NCBI RefSeq assembly: GCF_027244095.1 | Contig: NC_069659.1 | Span: 30,722,501-30,786,500 of the forward strand | Direction of reading: 5' to 3' | Source of the DNA: Hemicordylus capensis | Taxonomy: Eukaryota; Chordata; Lepidosauria; Squamata; Cordylidae | DNA: 64,000 nucleotides | In this document: positions 1 to 11,431 of the stretch, piece by piece | How the letters are laid out: each line of letters starts with the position of its first letter | Position numbering within the stretch: the first letter of the stretch is position 1 | Program-made: the position numbers and the translations under genes | The notes under the pieces: generated by a model | Databases searched by the model: none | Told to the model about the DNA's origin: nothing | What the model saw: only the letters and a program-made list of their open reading frames with translations

Positions 1-868
1 ACAACCAGCACCACATATTTTGCATGGAAACTTATTGGTAGTCCTAACACCAACCTGGCTGCAGCATTCTTTATCAATTGCAGTTTCCGGACTATGTACA
101 AAGGCTGCCCCCACATAGAGTGCATTTCAGTTCTTGAGGTTACCCACATATGTACCACTGTTCTGAGGTCATTTATCTCAAGAAACTGAAACAGCTGGTA
201 TATCAGCTAAAGCTGATAGAAAGCACCTCTAGCCACTACCTCAACCTGGGATACCAGGGAGAGGTTTGGATCCAGAAGCGCCCCCAGCCTGCATACCTGT
301 TCCTTCTGGTGAAGTGTGAGCCCACCCAGAACCGGCAGATCAAAATCGACTCCCGAGTTCCAACCCTGCAGAATAAGTACCTCTGTCTTATCTGGATTCA
401 TTCTCAGTTTGTTATCCTTCATCCAGCCTATCACTGCCTCCAGGCAGGCATTTAGGTATTTACTGAACTGGTTGCTAAATTTTTATATGGGGCTATGAAA
501 CTGACCTCTCGTCATGGGGATTTATGAGGCTGATTGTGTATCTTTTAGTTATTTTATGCTTCATATTTATCTGTTTTAATTTTGTTTGGCTTATGGCAAT
601 AAATAAAATGCTTGATTGACTGAATAAGTACCTCTGCCTTATCTGAATTCATTCTCAGTTTGTTATCCTTCATCCAACCTATCACTGCCTCCAGGCAGGC
701 ATTAAGGGAGGCTATGCTTTCTCCTGATGATGTTGACATGGAGAGAACGATCTGGGTCTCATCAGCATATTGATAACACCCTGCACCAAATCTCCTGATA
801 TTCCCTTATGGTGGTTTCTTGTAGACGTTAATGAGCCCTGGAGACAATATAGAGCCCTGCAAGATACC
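1..868 (-). repeat. L2-like LINE fragment (minus strand), interrupted
   Basis: Reads on the minus strand as the 3' part of an L2-like non-LTR retrotransposon. The reverse-transcriptase tail motif IGWMKDNKLRMNPDKTEVL is visible around 370-440 and again near 630-700. The same text recurs at 18.2-19.06 kb (minus) and in the long plus-strand copy at 61.2-64 kb. It is broken by an insertion at 454-620 and runs off the left edge. Not coding for the host. Confidence 0.85.
454..620 (+). repeat. Short LINE 3' end inserted in L2, flanked by 83-bp direct repeats
   Basis: This 167-bp piece ends in an AATAAA-bearing tail followed by TTGATTGACTG. That resembles the 3' tails of the zinc-knuckle LINE fragments elsewhere in the window. 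It splits the L2 fragment, and the L2 text at 371-453 is repeated at 621-703 with a few mismatches. The simplest reading is retrotransposition with an unusually long target-site duplication. A local tandem duplication that took in the insert is the alternative. Confidence 0.55.
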
Positions 869-1086
869 ATGTTAAGTATCGCACTCTTACAGCTCCTTGT
901 TGGTTAGTTCATAAAATAAGGCCCTCATTCAACCTACCATGCCCATCCTATCCTCACTAGGATTGGCGGGGGGTGGTGGGGGTTTTCCTATTGTGGTAAT
1001 TCATATCTGATATCCCCTGCACAGTAGCAATGCGCACAGAGGCAAGCAAGTCAGGAAAAAAAATACACACAGCTCTTCATTCAACT

Positions 1087-1092
1087 TTTAAT
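1087..1092 (-). terminator. Likely poly(A) signal of VMO1-A (ATTAAA)
   Basis: ATTAAA on the minus strand about 75 bp past the VMO1-A stop codon. The same hexamer lies at the same distance behind VMO1-B (23753-23758). A common variant signal; the cleavage site is not determined. Confidence 0.55.
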
Positions 1093-1167
1093 TGTGTTTG
1101 TTTCATCTCAACAAAACCACTCGAGAACAGACACACTTGTTTTATAAGTAGGGAGAGCTCTTATGGT

Positions 1168-1465
1168 TCAGACACAACAGTAAAATCTTACATCATTAAG
1201 TGCTGTGTCATCACCACTACCTTGTTGGTCCTCTACCTTTGTCTGAAGACCACAAATGGAGCTAGAGCTACAGCTATCACTCCATGGGCCAAAAACACCC
1301 CATTTATGTGAGTTGCCTGTCAGAACTTGTCCACCTTCACAGGTGAACCGGACATTGCTGGCTGCTGAATCATCAGAAAAAGGCCCTTGGGGTGCTTCCA
1401 CTCTCAGAGCAAAGGAGATTAAGTTGCCTTTGCAACAATACTTAGGCTCTGTCCATTTTCCCCAC
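1168..1465 (-). CDS. VMO1: VMO1-A exon 3 (C-terminal two thirds, stop)
   Basis: 298 bp, acceptor CTTTGGCAG, then one base completing the split proline codon, then [10 protein letters not shown] and on to DVRFYCCV and TGA at 1168-1170. Carries repeats two and three of the beta-prism. The paired terminal cysteines are typical of the family. Confidence 0.93.
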
Positions 1466-4400
1466 CTGCCAAAGAAGACAATGATTATAATATTCTGAGA
1501 ACTATATGAATTATATTAAACAATATACGTACTGTACCAATAACATCCCACATGTCTCAAATGGTATTGTCAGTAAGAGTGCATGGATATTGCAGTTTTG
1601 AAATCTTGCATAAAGAACACTAGAACATCTAGACCCAAACATCAATCAAAATGGGCACAGAACTGGTTTTGCCATTTTGGTTTGAATTTGAACCAGATTT
1701 GAATCAACCTGGCCGGTTCTGGTTCCCTGTCCGGCCAAACTGGGTTCGGTCCAGTTTGAACACAGAACAAGGATTAATCATTTCGCGGGCCAGTTTGGGT
1801 ATATACTTGTAAAGGACAATCCCTAGCCTAAGGATGCGGTGTGGAGAGGTGGGGGGAAGAAAAGGTAGTTGCAGACCCGTGAGCTATTGACAGCCACTGT
1901 CTGTCCATTATGCAACTCTGCCTGTGTAATGCTTGCATTTTGCACAAGTGCACTTTCCGTTAAAAGGCAGGGAGAAGATTGAACAGTGTTTCCAAAGACA
2001 GTGTCCAACCTCGGAGGTGCGTGGGGGCAGGGGAGTTAGCAAACAGGGTAAAATGGAGAGAGAACTCTCCCATTCTTAATCCTCCATTTCTAAAAACAGA
2101 AGTGCTTACATGAGCCTCTGGAGGTGGAGTAAGGAAGGCAGCTCCCCTCTACATTGAGCCAATCCCATTGAATTCAATGGGGCTTACTTCCAGGTGTGGG
2201 TAGAAGATTGCAGATTTGCCCCCACCCCCAGGAATGGTCTTGCAGGCAACCATGCACAAACTCTGCAAGTGATGATTATACCTTCAACGGTTATGCCCAT
2301 TAGCCACATATCACTCTATCGTCACTTTACCCATTTCATAGCACATGGTAAGGTTGTTCTTGCAATCAGAGATACGTGGGTAAGAGAAGGTTAACCCAGG
2401 AATCTCTGGTCATCTGGGACAGGGGTTCCCAACCTGTGGTACTCCAGATGTTGCTGAACCACAACTCTCATCATTCCCAGCCACTATAAATTGTAGCTGG
2501 GGATGATAGGAGTTGTAGTCCAGCACCATCTGGAGTACCACAGATTGGGAGCCCCTGGTCTGGGACATCGGGAGTCCTCCACCTTGTTAGTGCAGGCCGC
2601 TACTGCTCTTATGAGATCTCTCAGGAGCATGATCGGTCAGTTCCTACCACATTCATACACACTCAAGACATATCTATTGGTCTCAGTGGTGCTTCAAAAT
2701 ACCTAGTTGCTCACCTATGGAGTTAGCAATAAGCTGAGAGCTATAGATGTCGGGTTCCTCTTCCAGGTTCTTAATCTCACGCCAAAGATGGGTTACTATC
2801 ACACCAGTCCCTCCCTCCTGGAATATGCCCTCATCTCAATAAAAGGCCAGCTCCCTTGAGTTCTCTACATTACACTTGGAGTTTCTCAGTCCCTCTTGGT
2901 CCCTTTCCCCCTCAAAATTGGGATCCTGTAAGCTATTGACAGTGTTGCCACATTAGGAACAGGAAGGAAAGGATGAGAAACGTTGCTGCCATCCAGGATC
3001 TTAGACAGATCAGGGACGGTCCAGGAGTGCACATTATGAGAACATCGCACAAATACCTCCATGCCTTTTATAGATCAGTGGATCCAAATTCCTATAGACA
3101 ATAGCAGTACATTCTATAGGTATTTTGGAAGCCATCCGTCCACAACCCCAGATGGCCTAGAAGCCCACAATAAAAACAACCCCTATAAAAAGCCTTTCAA
3201 CTCCTGTCCAGTGGAATGGTGACATGGCAACGACATTCTGCCTGGCTAATTATTGAATTGTGGACAAGTGCACACACTTTCTGTTAAAAGGCAGGCAGAA
3301 CATTCCACAGTATGTCAGCCAGAGAGAGCTCAGAAGGATTCAGACAGATTCCGTCCAGGTCAATCCAGCAACAGTGAAAGCAACCCAGCCCCTTCCACAG
3401 TTCAAGCAGGACAGCCAAAAAGGAAAAGGAAACAAACATTCACTCACGGTCCAGATTTTGACTCAACGACTTTGCCATCAGTGCAGTAGAGGCGAATGCC
3501 ATTCAGAGATGTATCGTCCTGCCAAGAACCCTGGTATGGCTCTACCTGGTGGTGAAGAGAAGGATTGATGATAACACTGATGCTGCATTCTACGGCTGCC
3601 CACATTTTGTAAAATTATAGCACAATGTTTTCAATGCGAATTAGCCATTCACACTGGCTTCCTCCTTGCTGCAATTGGACAGCATCATACTGATCCAGTC
3701 AGATCAACAATGAGCAGCTTAAGAAAATAAGAACAGCCCTGCTGGATCCTGCCCAAGGACCATCTAGTCCAGCATGCTTTTTCGTACAGTGGCCCACCAG
3801 ATGCTGCTGGAAGCCACAGGCAAGAGTTGAGGGCATGCCCTCTCTCCTGCTGTTACTCCCCTGCAACTGTTACTCAGAGTCATCCTGCTTTTGAGGGTGG
3901 AGGTGGCCTTTAGCCCTCTGACTAGTAGCCGTTGATAGACCTCTCCTCCATGAAGTTATCCAAACCCCTCTTAAAGCCATCCAGGTTGTTGGCTCTCACC
4001 ACATCTCGTGGCAGAGACTTCCACAAGTTGATTATGCATTGTGTGAAAAAGTATTTCCATTAGTTGGTCCTAGATTTCCTGGCAATCAATTTCATGGGGT
4101 GACACCTGGTCCTAGTGCTAAGTGAGAGGGAGAAGAATTTCTCTCTATCCACTTTCTCCACACCATGCATGATTTCTTAGAGCTCTATCATGTCTCCCCG
4201 CAGTCGTCTTTTTTCTAAACTAAAAAGCCCCAGGTGTTGTAGTCTTGCCTCGTAAGAAAGGTGCTCTAGGCCCCTGATCATCTTGGTCACCCTCTTCTGC
4301 ACCTTTTCCAGTTCTACAATGTCCTTCTTTAGATGTGGTGACAAGAATTGTACCCAGTACTCCAAATGTGGTCGCACCATCATTTTGTATAAGGGCATTA

Positions 4401-7400
4401 TAATATTAGCCGTTTTATTTTCAATCCCCTTCCTAATGATCCCTAGCATGGAATTGGCCTTTTTCACAGTTGCCACACAATGAGTCGACAGTTTCAATGA
4501 GCTGTCCACCATGACCCGAAGATCCCAATCTTGCTCAGTCACCGACAGCTCAGATCCCATCAACATATACTTGAAGTTGGGGGGTTTTGTCCCAATGTGC
4601 ATCACTTTACACTTGCTAACATTGAACCGCATTTGCCACTTGGTTGCCCACTCACCCAGTTTTGAGAGATCCTTTTGGAGCTCCTCACAATCCGTTTTGG
4701 ATTTCACTACCCATAAGTCTTTGGTATCATCTGCAAATTTGGCCACCTCACTGCTTCTAGATCATTTATGAATAAATTAATAAGCACCGGTCCCAGTACA
4801 GATCCCTGGGGGACCCCACTTCTTACTTCCCTCCATTGTGAAAACTCTCCATTTATACCTACCCTCTGTTTCCTGTCTTTCAACCAGTTAGCAATCCACA
4901 CATGTACTTGTCCCCTTATCCCATGACAGCTAAGTTTCCTCAGGAGTCTTTGATGAGGAACTTTGTTAAAAGCTTTTTGGAAGTCAAATTATACTATGTA
5001 CTGGATCACCTTGACCCACACACTTGTTGACACACTCAAAGAAGTCCAAAAGGTTGGTAAGGCAAGATTTACCTTTGCAGAAGCCATGTTGATTCACTCC
5101 CAGCAGGGCCTTTTCGTCTATTTGTTTTACAATTTTATCCTTGAGGATGTTTTCCATCAATTTGCCTGGAACAGACATTAAGCTAACCGGCCTGTAATTT
5201 CCCGGATCGCCCCTAGATCCCTTTTTTAAAATCGGTGTTTCATTGGCTACTTTCCAGTCCTCTGGTACAGAGCTCGATTTCAAGGATAAATTATATATTT
5301 GAGCAAGGAGGTAGGCAAGTTCACATTTGAGTTCGTTGAGGACTCTTGGATGGATGCCATCCGGCCCTGGCGATTTGTTAGTTTTCAGTTTTTCTATACA
5401 GTTTAGAACATCATCTCTTGTCATTTCTATCTGACTCACTTCTTTAGCCTCCATTCCCAAAAAGTCTGTTTTAGGAACAGGAATATCCTCAGCATCCTCT
5501 GCCATGGAGATGGACACAAAGAATTCATTTAGCTTCTCTGCAACCTCCATATCCTCCTTAATAATCCCTTTCACTTCCTCATTGTCTAATAGTCCAACTG
5601 CTTCCCTGTCAGGTTTCCTGCTTCTGATGTATTTAAAGAAGATTTTGTTATTCCCCTTGATACTTTTGGCTAAATGTTCCTCAAACTCTCTTTTTGCATT
5701 CTTTATTGTCACCTTGCATTTCTTTTGCCAGAGTTTGTGTTCCTTTCTGTTCTCTTCATTTGGACAGGCCTTCCAATTTCGGAAGGAAGTCTTCTTCCCT
5801 TTTATTGCTTCCTTGATGGTACCTGTTAGCCATGCTGGCATCCTCCTGAACTTAGTGGTACCTTTCCTCCTTTGGGGCATACAAGCTAACTGGGCTTCTT
5901 GTATTGTGGTTGTGAGTAAACTCCATGCACGCTGGAGCGAAGTGACTCTCCTGATTTTCCCTTTCAGCTTTCTTTCACAATACTTCTCATTTTGGAGGTT
6001 TCCTCTTCTGAAATTCAAAATGTCCGTGTTATACTTCCTTGGTGATTCTCTCCCCGCATGTATGCTGAATTTGATCGCACTGTGGTCACTGTTCCCTAAA
6101 GGGTCGATGACACTGACATCACGCACCAGGTCCTGAGTGCCACTCAGTTTCAGCACTACTCACTGCCAACTAGTTGTGCAGAATAACTGCTAGCCAAGCT
6201 TGGGGATTTGCATTCACATCCACGTCAGCAACAGCAGCTTGTACATCCAGCCAATCCCATGGGACCCAGATGGGCAAGCCATAGGAGAAATTAATTCTTG
6301 TTATTGGCAGACTTAGATAACCCCCACCTTGCTGGCCTCAGCTGGCTTTGTATTTTGCAGGAGATGTTCTTCAACTTCCTGCAATGAAGCTCCCAACCTG
6401 ATTCAAGTTGTTCCTACACTAACAGGTTTGTCTGAAATTGCAGTCCTTTGCTCATGGATACAGAGTTTGGGCTCCCTGATGTAACGTGCTGCTGACTTAG
6501 ATGGATGTTCTACAATATTTCTAACAACACCCAATGTTTAGCCTGTATTTTTTGTGTAAAGAAACGAAATCCTACAAAGACACGATGAATCTTCAGTGAC
6601 TCTCCCTAAAAGGGAAACCAGAATCCAAGGAACAAGGCAAACCCCTAAGACTTCTCAATGCTCCAGGAAGTGAGGTAACTATAGTAATACAACACTATCA
6701 CCTTCCTCCATACTTGTGCTGACATCTGCTTTCCTGTCCTCATCAAAACGGATCCCACCACCTTCATCATTTTCTTGCATTCTCCCATTCCTTTAGATGA
6801 TTCCTTTATGTACTACTGTTTCTTCACCTTTGCATTTTGGGGTTCTAAAGCAGTTGTCTGGGAAATGTTCAAAAGAAAGGATGGAAGCAGTGCCAAAACC
6901 CTCATTGGACAAGGGGGCAGTGGGACAAAGGTCCCTGTGTTGCTGGGGTGGGGGGGGGTTCCATGGTACCCCCTGCCCTGGGGCACCGCCTTGCCAAGTA
7001 GTGAACAAAACACTCACTGGCTGGGAGCAAGAGGAACAGCCCTTTCCCCACTCTGTTCCAGCTGGCAAGTGAAGGGCCATCCAGACCCTCTCCAAGGTGC
7101 TGGCCACTCCCTGTGCATCAGCATCCCTTGCATTGACTCATTTCTTCCTTCCTTTCTCTTCCTCACTCAGAGGAAAGGAGAGGAAGAAAGGCAGCACCCA
7201 GCTGTCATTGATGCACCAGCTGGGACCGAGTGGGAAGGAGCTGAAGGATCACTTCTGGATGCTGGCCATGCCCCCTGGATCTGATGACAGATTCAAGTGA
7301 TGTAGCCAGTATGCATGCATAGTGGTGGGCGAGGGGAGAGCTATAGTCTGTCCCCCGACTGCCATTGGGCTCCCTCCACCCCTGGATGGGGGAAATTGTT

Positions 7401-7639
7401 GATTGAGGCAGCTCCCCGGCATCAAGGTATCTCAATGGAGGGAGGTCCAAAAGTAGGGAGACTTTTACCTTGATTGAGAATCCACGAGCATAACCTTCAG
7501 GGCACAATTCGTTTTCACCCCACTCTCCGGATAGTCCTCCATTTTTCACTTTGAGGACATTCTTATGATCTCGGGGTTCTTTATATCCCAAGCAGCAGGA
7601 GAATATCAAGGAGAACAAAATGCTGACAAGGAGAACCAT
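1168..7639 (-). CDS. VMO1: VMO1-A: vitelline membrane outer layer protein 1 homologue (3 exons, 188 aa)
   Basis: Three exons on the minus strand (7469-7639, 3448-3545, 1168-1465) join in phase through GT/AG introns to a 188-aa secreted protein. Residues 1-18 form a signal peptide (hydrophobic [11 protein letters not shown], likely cut after CCLG). The rest shows the threefold VMO1 beta-prism repeat: [42 protein letters not shown] and [20 protein letters not shown]. Each is followed by a DDT/SALN-type strand ([39 protein letters not shown]). Length and exon phases match known VMO1 (chicken and human about 180-200 aa). In birds VMO1 builds the outer vitelline membrane of the egg. KYCCKG in exon 3 has one cysteine more than copy B. 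No TATA box is seen where D has one. Start chosen as the only ATG that gives a signal peptide in frame. Confidence 0.93.
1651..1825. repeat. hAT-like MITE relic in VMO1-A intron 2
   Basis: Starts with ATGGGCACAGAACTGG and runs through a CGG/CCGG-rich core with the word CCAAACTGGGT. The same element sits at the matching place in VMO1-B intron 2 (24359-24560), so it was present before the A/B duplication. Ends are worn, and the class is inferred from likeness to other TAGGG(A/G)TGTGCA elements here. Confidence 0.5.
2420..2557. mobile_element. hAT-type MITE, 138 bp foldback
   Basis: Near-perfect foldback with ends CAGGGGTTCCCAA and (reverse complement) CAGGGGCTCCCAA. Contains the word CTCCAGATG and its inverse. 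The flanks are ATCTGGGA (2412-2419) and GTCTGGGA (2558-2565), an 8-bp target duplication with one change. Lies in VMO1-A intron 2. Confidence 0.8.
3448..3545 (-). CDS. VMO1: VMO1-A exon 2
   Basis: 98 bp, preceded by the acceptor TTCACCACCAG and followed by the strong donor GTGAGTG. Encodes [16 protein letters not shown] and then [16 protein letters not shown], plus two bases of a proline codon completed by exon 3. It is too short to show as a stand-alone open frame. Identified by its match to the second VMO1 block and to the equivalent exons of B and D. Confidence 0.92.
3721..6150 (-). mobile_element. CR1 LINE, 5'-truncated, in VMO1-A intron 1
   Basis: Minus-strand CR1 of about 2.4 kb. It runs from the end of the endonuclease domain ([12 protein letters not shown] near 6090) through reverse transcriptase ([29 protein letters not shown]) to the 3' UTR, which ends in the CR1-type octamer tail near 3721. 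The open frame is long (4984-6156) but is broken near 4985 and again near 4740-4700, so it is inactive. VMO1-B intron 1 shows the empty site at about 25208/25209 (AGCAGCTT joined to CAGCACTA), which places the insertion after the A/B duplication. Confidence 0.92.
7469..7639 (-). CDS. VMO1: VMO1-A exon 1 (signal peptide and first repeat)
   Basis: 171 bp, 57 codons, phase 0 end. The ATG is at 7637-7639. The exon ends in GGFSIK-type sequence (ARGFSIK) and a GT donor at 7468-7467 (AAG then GTAAAAGT). Same length as exon 1 of B, C and D. Confidence 0.93.
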
Positions 7640-8299
7640 GGAAGATGCTCTGCTTTGGATCTACCTGCAAAAAACCTAGCAGAAGAATAACAGCTCTGAG
7701 AAGGGAACAGTTTGGACGTTTGGTGGGTGTTGCCAAACTTCCATCAGTTCTGCTTTTTAGAAACGTGCTTACATTGGGTTAATGCTGTATATTGTCTATC
7801 TGGCTTTTTGGACCATAGTTTGAGTCCCACAAGCAGCTAAAAGTTGCTGGCAATCTGGGTTGGATCCTTTTCGGTGTCCACAGCAAAGCACAACCAGAAA
7901 ATATTCTGAATACACTGGGAGGGACGGGGCTATGGTGAGTGAATTTCTCGTTGCCGCACGTAAAGATTACACTTGACAAAAATGGGGGAAATCCTGTAAT
8001 TGAAAGTGGGGTGTTATCTGGAGCAGGAATTCCTCAAGGAGGGCACCAGTACTCCTAGGGGTACTAGAAGACCTCAGTGAGAGCCCTCTTGCCTCCCTAC
8101 ACTACAGCTATGCAATTTGTTTCTGTATGAGGATTGCTGGCGTGAAGCCAATGCATCCTCAGTGATGTCCCCGGTGCAGAAGAGGGAAAAGGGGGAGTAA
8201 AGATCCACCTCTCCTGCTTCTGATTGGCTGGCTGGAAGGCAGTTTATTCATATGATAAATATTTTTTTTTAAATGTATTTATACACAGACACCAGATCC

Positions 8300-9278
8300 A
8301 GATGTAAAACAAAACTGGAGTTAAGCGGGGCAGAGTGGACCATGCTCACTCAAGAGAGTGCCAGACCATGGGGACACCTCCTCACAACTCATGAGAAGAA
8401 CCATCAGAGCAGAGAAGAGAGAACTGACAAGCAAAATCTCTAATAATTTGAGGAAATAAAACATCCCTTTTCCTCACGGACAGCTCTCTCATGTGAGTGA
8501 CAGGCCATTGGGGCTCTCTATTGAGCCACGTTGCTCTATGGAGGTAAGCCATGGGTACTGGTACCCTGGAAACTGTTCTCCCTGTCTTCACCACTAATTA
8601 GCTGCCAAAGAGTGCCCCCTGCCAGTCAGCCCGCCCGTGTGGACATGTGCATCCTTGCTCATGCCCTGAAACATTGACCCCGCTCTCCTGGGGTCACTGG
8701 AAATCAGGGATCCCCTCTCCACCGATTCTCCGCAGCGGCAAATCTGCACATGGCGCAACAGAAGACCAAAGACAGGAATTTTAAATGGGGTTAAAGATCC
8801 ATTCACGTACCCAGTGTTCCTCCCACATGGAGTGTCCAAATCTCCTTTAGATGTGTGCAAGGCTTCACCGCCAGGGGGGGGGGGGGTTTGCAGCAATTCT
8901 CTGCTATTTCTTACCACAGACAGTTGGGGGGCCCCACAAAAGGGGGAGCTTTGGGGGGTTAGCTTGACTGAGGAGCCTGCAATCCAAAGGGAGACCAAGG
9001 GCTCAACTCCGTAGTCCTCCCAAGTAGGCTGGCTTTCTCATGAGAAGGAGAGCCCAGGAGTTTGGCTTGATCTGCATAGACTGCTTTGCTGGGGTGATCC
9101 CTTGCAACAGCATACTAGGACACAGTGGGACAGATGCCCTCCATCCTAAACATATCCCCTCATAGGAAGTCTTCATGCTCCCGTCTCTTTCCTGAGTAAC
9201 AGGGAAATAGTGGTTCCCACCACCGACCACTCCCCTCCTAAAATCATGCTTTTGCAAGACTGTTTGGGTGCAGGGTAT
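8300..9278. other. Upstream flank of VMO1-A, no gene seen
   Basis: Single-copy-looking sequence with only short chance open frames and a poly-G run near 8875-8887. No splice-supported coding exon or recognisable repeat was found. The part before about 8250 matches 27.8-28.3 kb (copy B). Confidence 0.5.
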
Positions 9279-9510
9279 TAGGGATGTGCAAATAGGTCCG
9301 CTGTCGGACGTGTTCCCCCCGCCACCTCCAACAATTCCCCTGAAGGGGGTAAGTAGTTAAATATATATATATTATTTTTAAAAAATAGTTTGCGAACCCC
9401 CACCAGACCGGGTGGGTTTGAGGGGATATCAGACTGAACTGGCCCTGTTCGGTTCAGGTCCAGTCTGTACTCAGACGAAACTGGACCAGCCAGTTCCATG
9501 CACACTCCTA
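9279..9510. mobile_element. hAT-type MITE (TAGGGATGTGCA family)
   Basis: Begins TAGGGATGTGCA and ends in the inverted form TGCACACTCCTA. The flanking octamers CAGGGTAT and CTGGGCAC agree at only 5 of 8 places, so the target duplication is weak. Internal AT run near 9360-9390. Confidence 0.6.
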
Positions 9511-10193
9511 CTGGGCACATGGAGGGAGCAGCAGTACCTTCACTGTCAAAAGAAGCACTGGCATGGCATGGAATTTAAAGGGATTTAAATGCCCTTTCCA
9601 TGACAAGGGTGAGCAGAGTGCTTCAAAAATACACGATCGTGCTCAGCACGCCCCCTTTGAGAACATGGCCATGATCCGCTGACAAGCTGATGCTTTGCCC
9701 ACAGTCGGGCCATGGAACTTGCTTAGGTAGGCCTGGGAGGATGAGCAGAAGGGAGGGGCTCCCTTCTCCTGAATCTGGAGCTTGGCAGGCCACTGTTTGA
9801 TGAACATTTGGGGCACAATTCACAGTATACAACAGAAACCGCAGGTTCACGGTTCCATGTTACATCTGAATCTGGCATATATCTCTAGGGGGGGTTGAAC
9901 TGAAAGTCTGCGACAGAAGGGGTACAATGGTTTTAAAAGGCTCTGAAACCCCAGTCTAGAGGGGTTTGTAGGGTCAAGCCCTATTTGGGGAGAGGAGGAA
10001 AAGCTGGGTCTTTGCCAAGCATGGTCTCTCCCAGCAAGTGAGTCTGGCTGACACTTCTCACCACCACATTTCAAAACAAAACTTGAGGCTGGATAGGCAA
10101 ACTGAGGCCAATCTCATAAAGTCAGGGGAAACTTTCAGGAAGTGTGGCCCTTCCTCCACTTGGGCCTCTCCCCTAACACTTTTAGAAAGAACA

Positions 10194-10252
10194 GTTTGTT
10201 TGTTTGTTTGTTTGTTTGTTTGTTTGTTTGTTTGTTTGTTTGTTTGTTTGTT
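10194..10252. repeat. (GTTT)n microsatellite
   Basis: About 15 copies of GTTT in the VMO1-A upstream block. The matching place in copy B (near 31195-31210) has only a trace, so the expansion followed the duplication. Confidence 0.95.
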
Positions 10253-10304
10253 AGGACTCATTTTAGTTTAGCAGCAACTTATCAGCCCTGTTGGGGATAG
10301 GTCA

Positions 10305-10495
10305 GGACAAAGGCTATAGCTCAGTGGTGGAACATCTGCTTTGTATGCAGAAAAACCCAAATTCAGTCAAGGGCAACTCCATTTCTAGCTGCGTAATATG
10401 AAGCCCTGGAGAACTCTTGCCTGTCTAGGTAGACAAAACTGTGCTACATGGACCGATGGTCTGGCTCAGTATATAAAGCATCTTCCAATTTTTCC
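10305..10495 (+). repeat. tRNA-Ala-derived SINE (monomeric form)
   Basis: The head GGCTATAGCTCAGTGGTGG and the loop word TTTGTATGCAGAA follow tRNA-Ala(TGC), with worn A and B boxes. The body ends GATGGTCTGGCTCAGTATAT, the same body that follows the 5S-type heads at 37.9-38.9, 50.6 and 51.8 kb. The sister copy is at 31258-31440. Not a functional tRNA gene. Confidence 0.75.
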
Positions 10496-10914
10496 CTCCA
10501 GACCTGACAGGGACAGAGACTCCTCCACCCTTCCCCCCTTGCTAAGCTCCTGGGAACAGAGCATTGCAATTCTACTTACAGTCTCAGCACTGCCAGCTCT
10601 CCTACAGGAAGAATGAGAGAGACCCTGGGCAGAGCACGGAAATATGAATGTGGGCAGGGCAGGGAGCAGAGGGCAGGGCAGTGAAAGGCAGTGAAGGGCA
10701 GGGCCTGGCTATCCTGAGCAGCACCTGCCATGCCCTGCTGCTCCATCATTCAGTAAGCAAACAAAAGGCTTTGGAGTCACCTTCCTTTTGTGCCTACCTA
10801 ACCTCACTTCTTCAAAGGTGTGTCCAAAGCAGGAAGCCCCTTAGCTTGACAATGTGGTAAGAGAGTCCTTAAGAAAGGCTGGGGCATCATTCCAGGTTTT
10901 TGCATGAGGAACAT

Positions 10915-10975
10915 AGCAAGCTGCCATATACCAAGCCGAAATCATTGGTCCACCTAGTTTAGTATTTTCTGCACC
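10915..10975 (-). repeat. SINE body fragment
   Basis: Contains GAACATAGCAAGCTGCC and a worn form of the ATTGGTCCACCTAG body. The duplicate in copy B is at 31812-31880. Confidence 0.6.
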
Positions 10976-11431
10976 AGTGATCTTCACTATTGTTCAAACG
11001 GGGATCTCTTTGGTAATCAACTTCCAATGAGAGAGCGGTTTCCCATGGTGGTGACCTCTGTACAGTACTGCTTTTTTCAGTGAGTGGGGGTGGGTGCCTT
11101 TATGTGGGTGCTTCCTATAGTGCTGGGGAGCCAGCAGGGGCCTATATGAACAACAAAATAATGAGCCAGGTGCCAGATGGAACAAAAATGCTTTTTCCTG
11201 ACACCTCTATGTATATGGAAGTCTTCACTCCTCTCAGATCTCAGGGTGTGCCACACAATGAGTACAGCAGCTGCTCACATTAGAGCGGCTACCATGTTCG
11301 ATGCGGCCGCTCCTTCCCTGCACCCAAGCTCTCTGCCAGAAATGGTGGCAGACCAGAGAGGGGAGCATTTTAACTGGGCAATGATTGCCCAGATGATCAC
11401 CTGTCAAGGTTAAAAGTCAGGTTACATACAG

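Larger units (their letters stand above)
870..11072. repeat. Segmental duplication, copy A (contains VMO1-A)
   Basis: Collinear with 23540-31985 apart from later insertions. The left edge is shared near 870 and 23540 (repeated words GTTAGTTCATAAA, ACCATGCCC, CACAGTAGCAATGC). The right edge is shared to about 11072 and 31985, ending just after the word GAGAGAGC and the dinucleotide run around GACCTCTG. It includes VMO1-A, its introns and about 3.4 kb of upstream sequence. Copy A has a CR1 in intron 1 that copy B lacks. Copy B has a MITE and a SINE-like insert that A lacks. Confidence 0.8.

Noticed and set aside
4984-6156. 390-codon open frame on the minus strand
   Set aside because: It is the CR1 endonuclease-RT region, not a host gene; frames break just downstream, and an empty site exists in copy B.
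6775-7284. 169-codon open frame in VMO1-A intron 1, partly shared with VMO1-B (26130-26372)
   Set aside because: It is shared only because the whole intron is duplicated; no domain, and the frames diverge and end differently in B.
10305-10380. tRNA-Ala gene
   Set aside because: The tRNA-like head belongs to a SINE with a common body; the arms are mismatched, and several copies occur.
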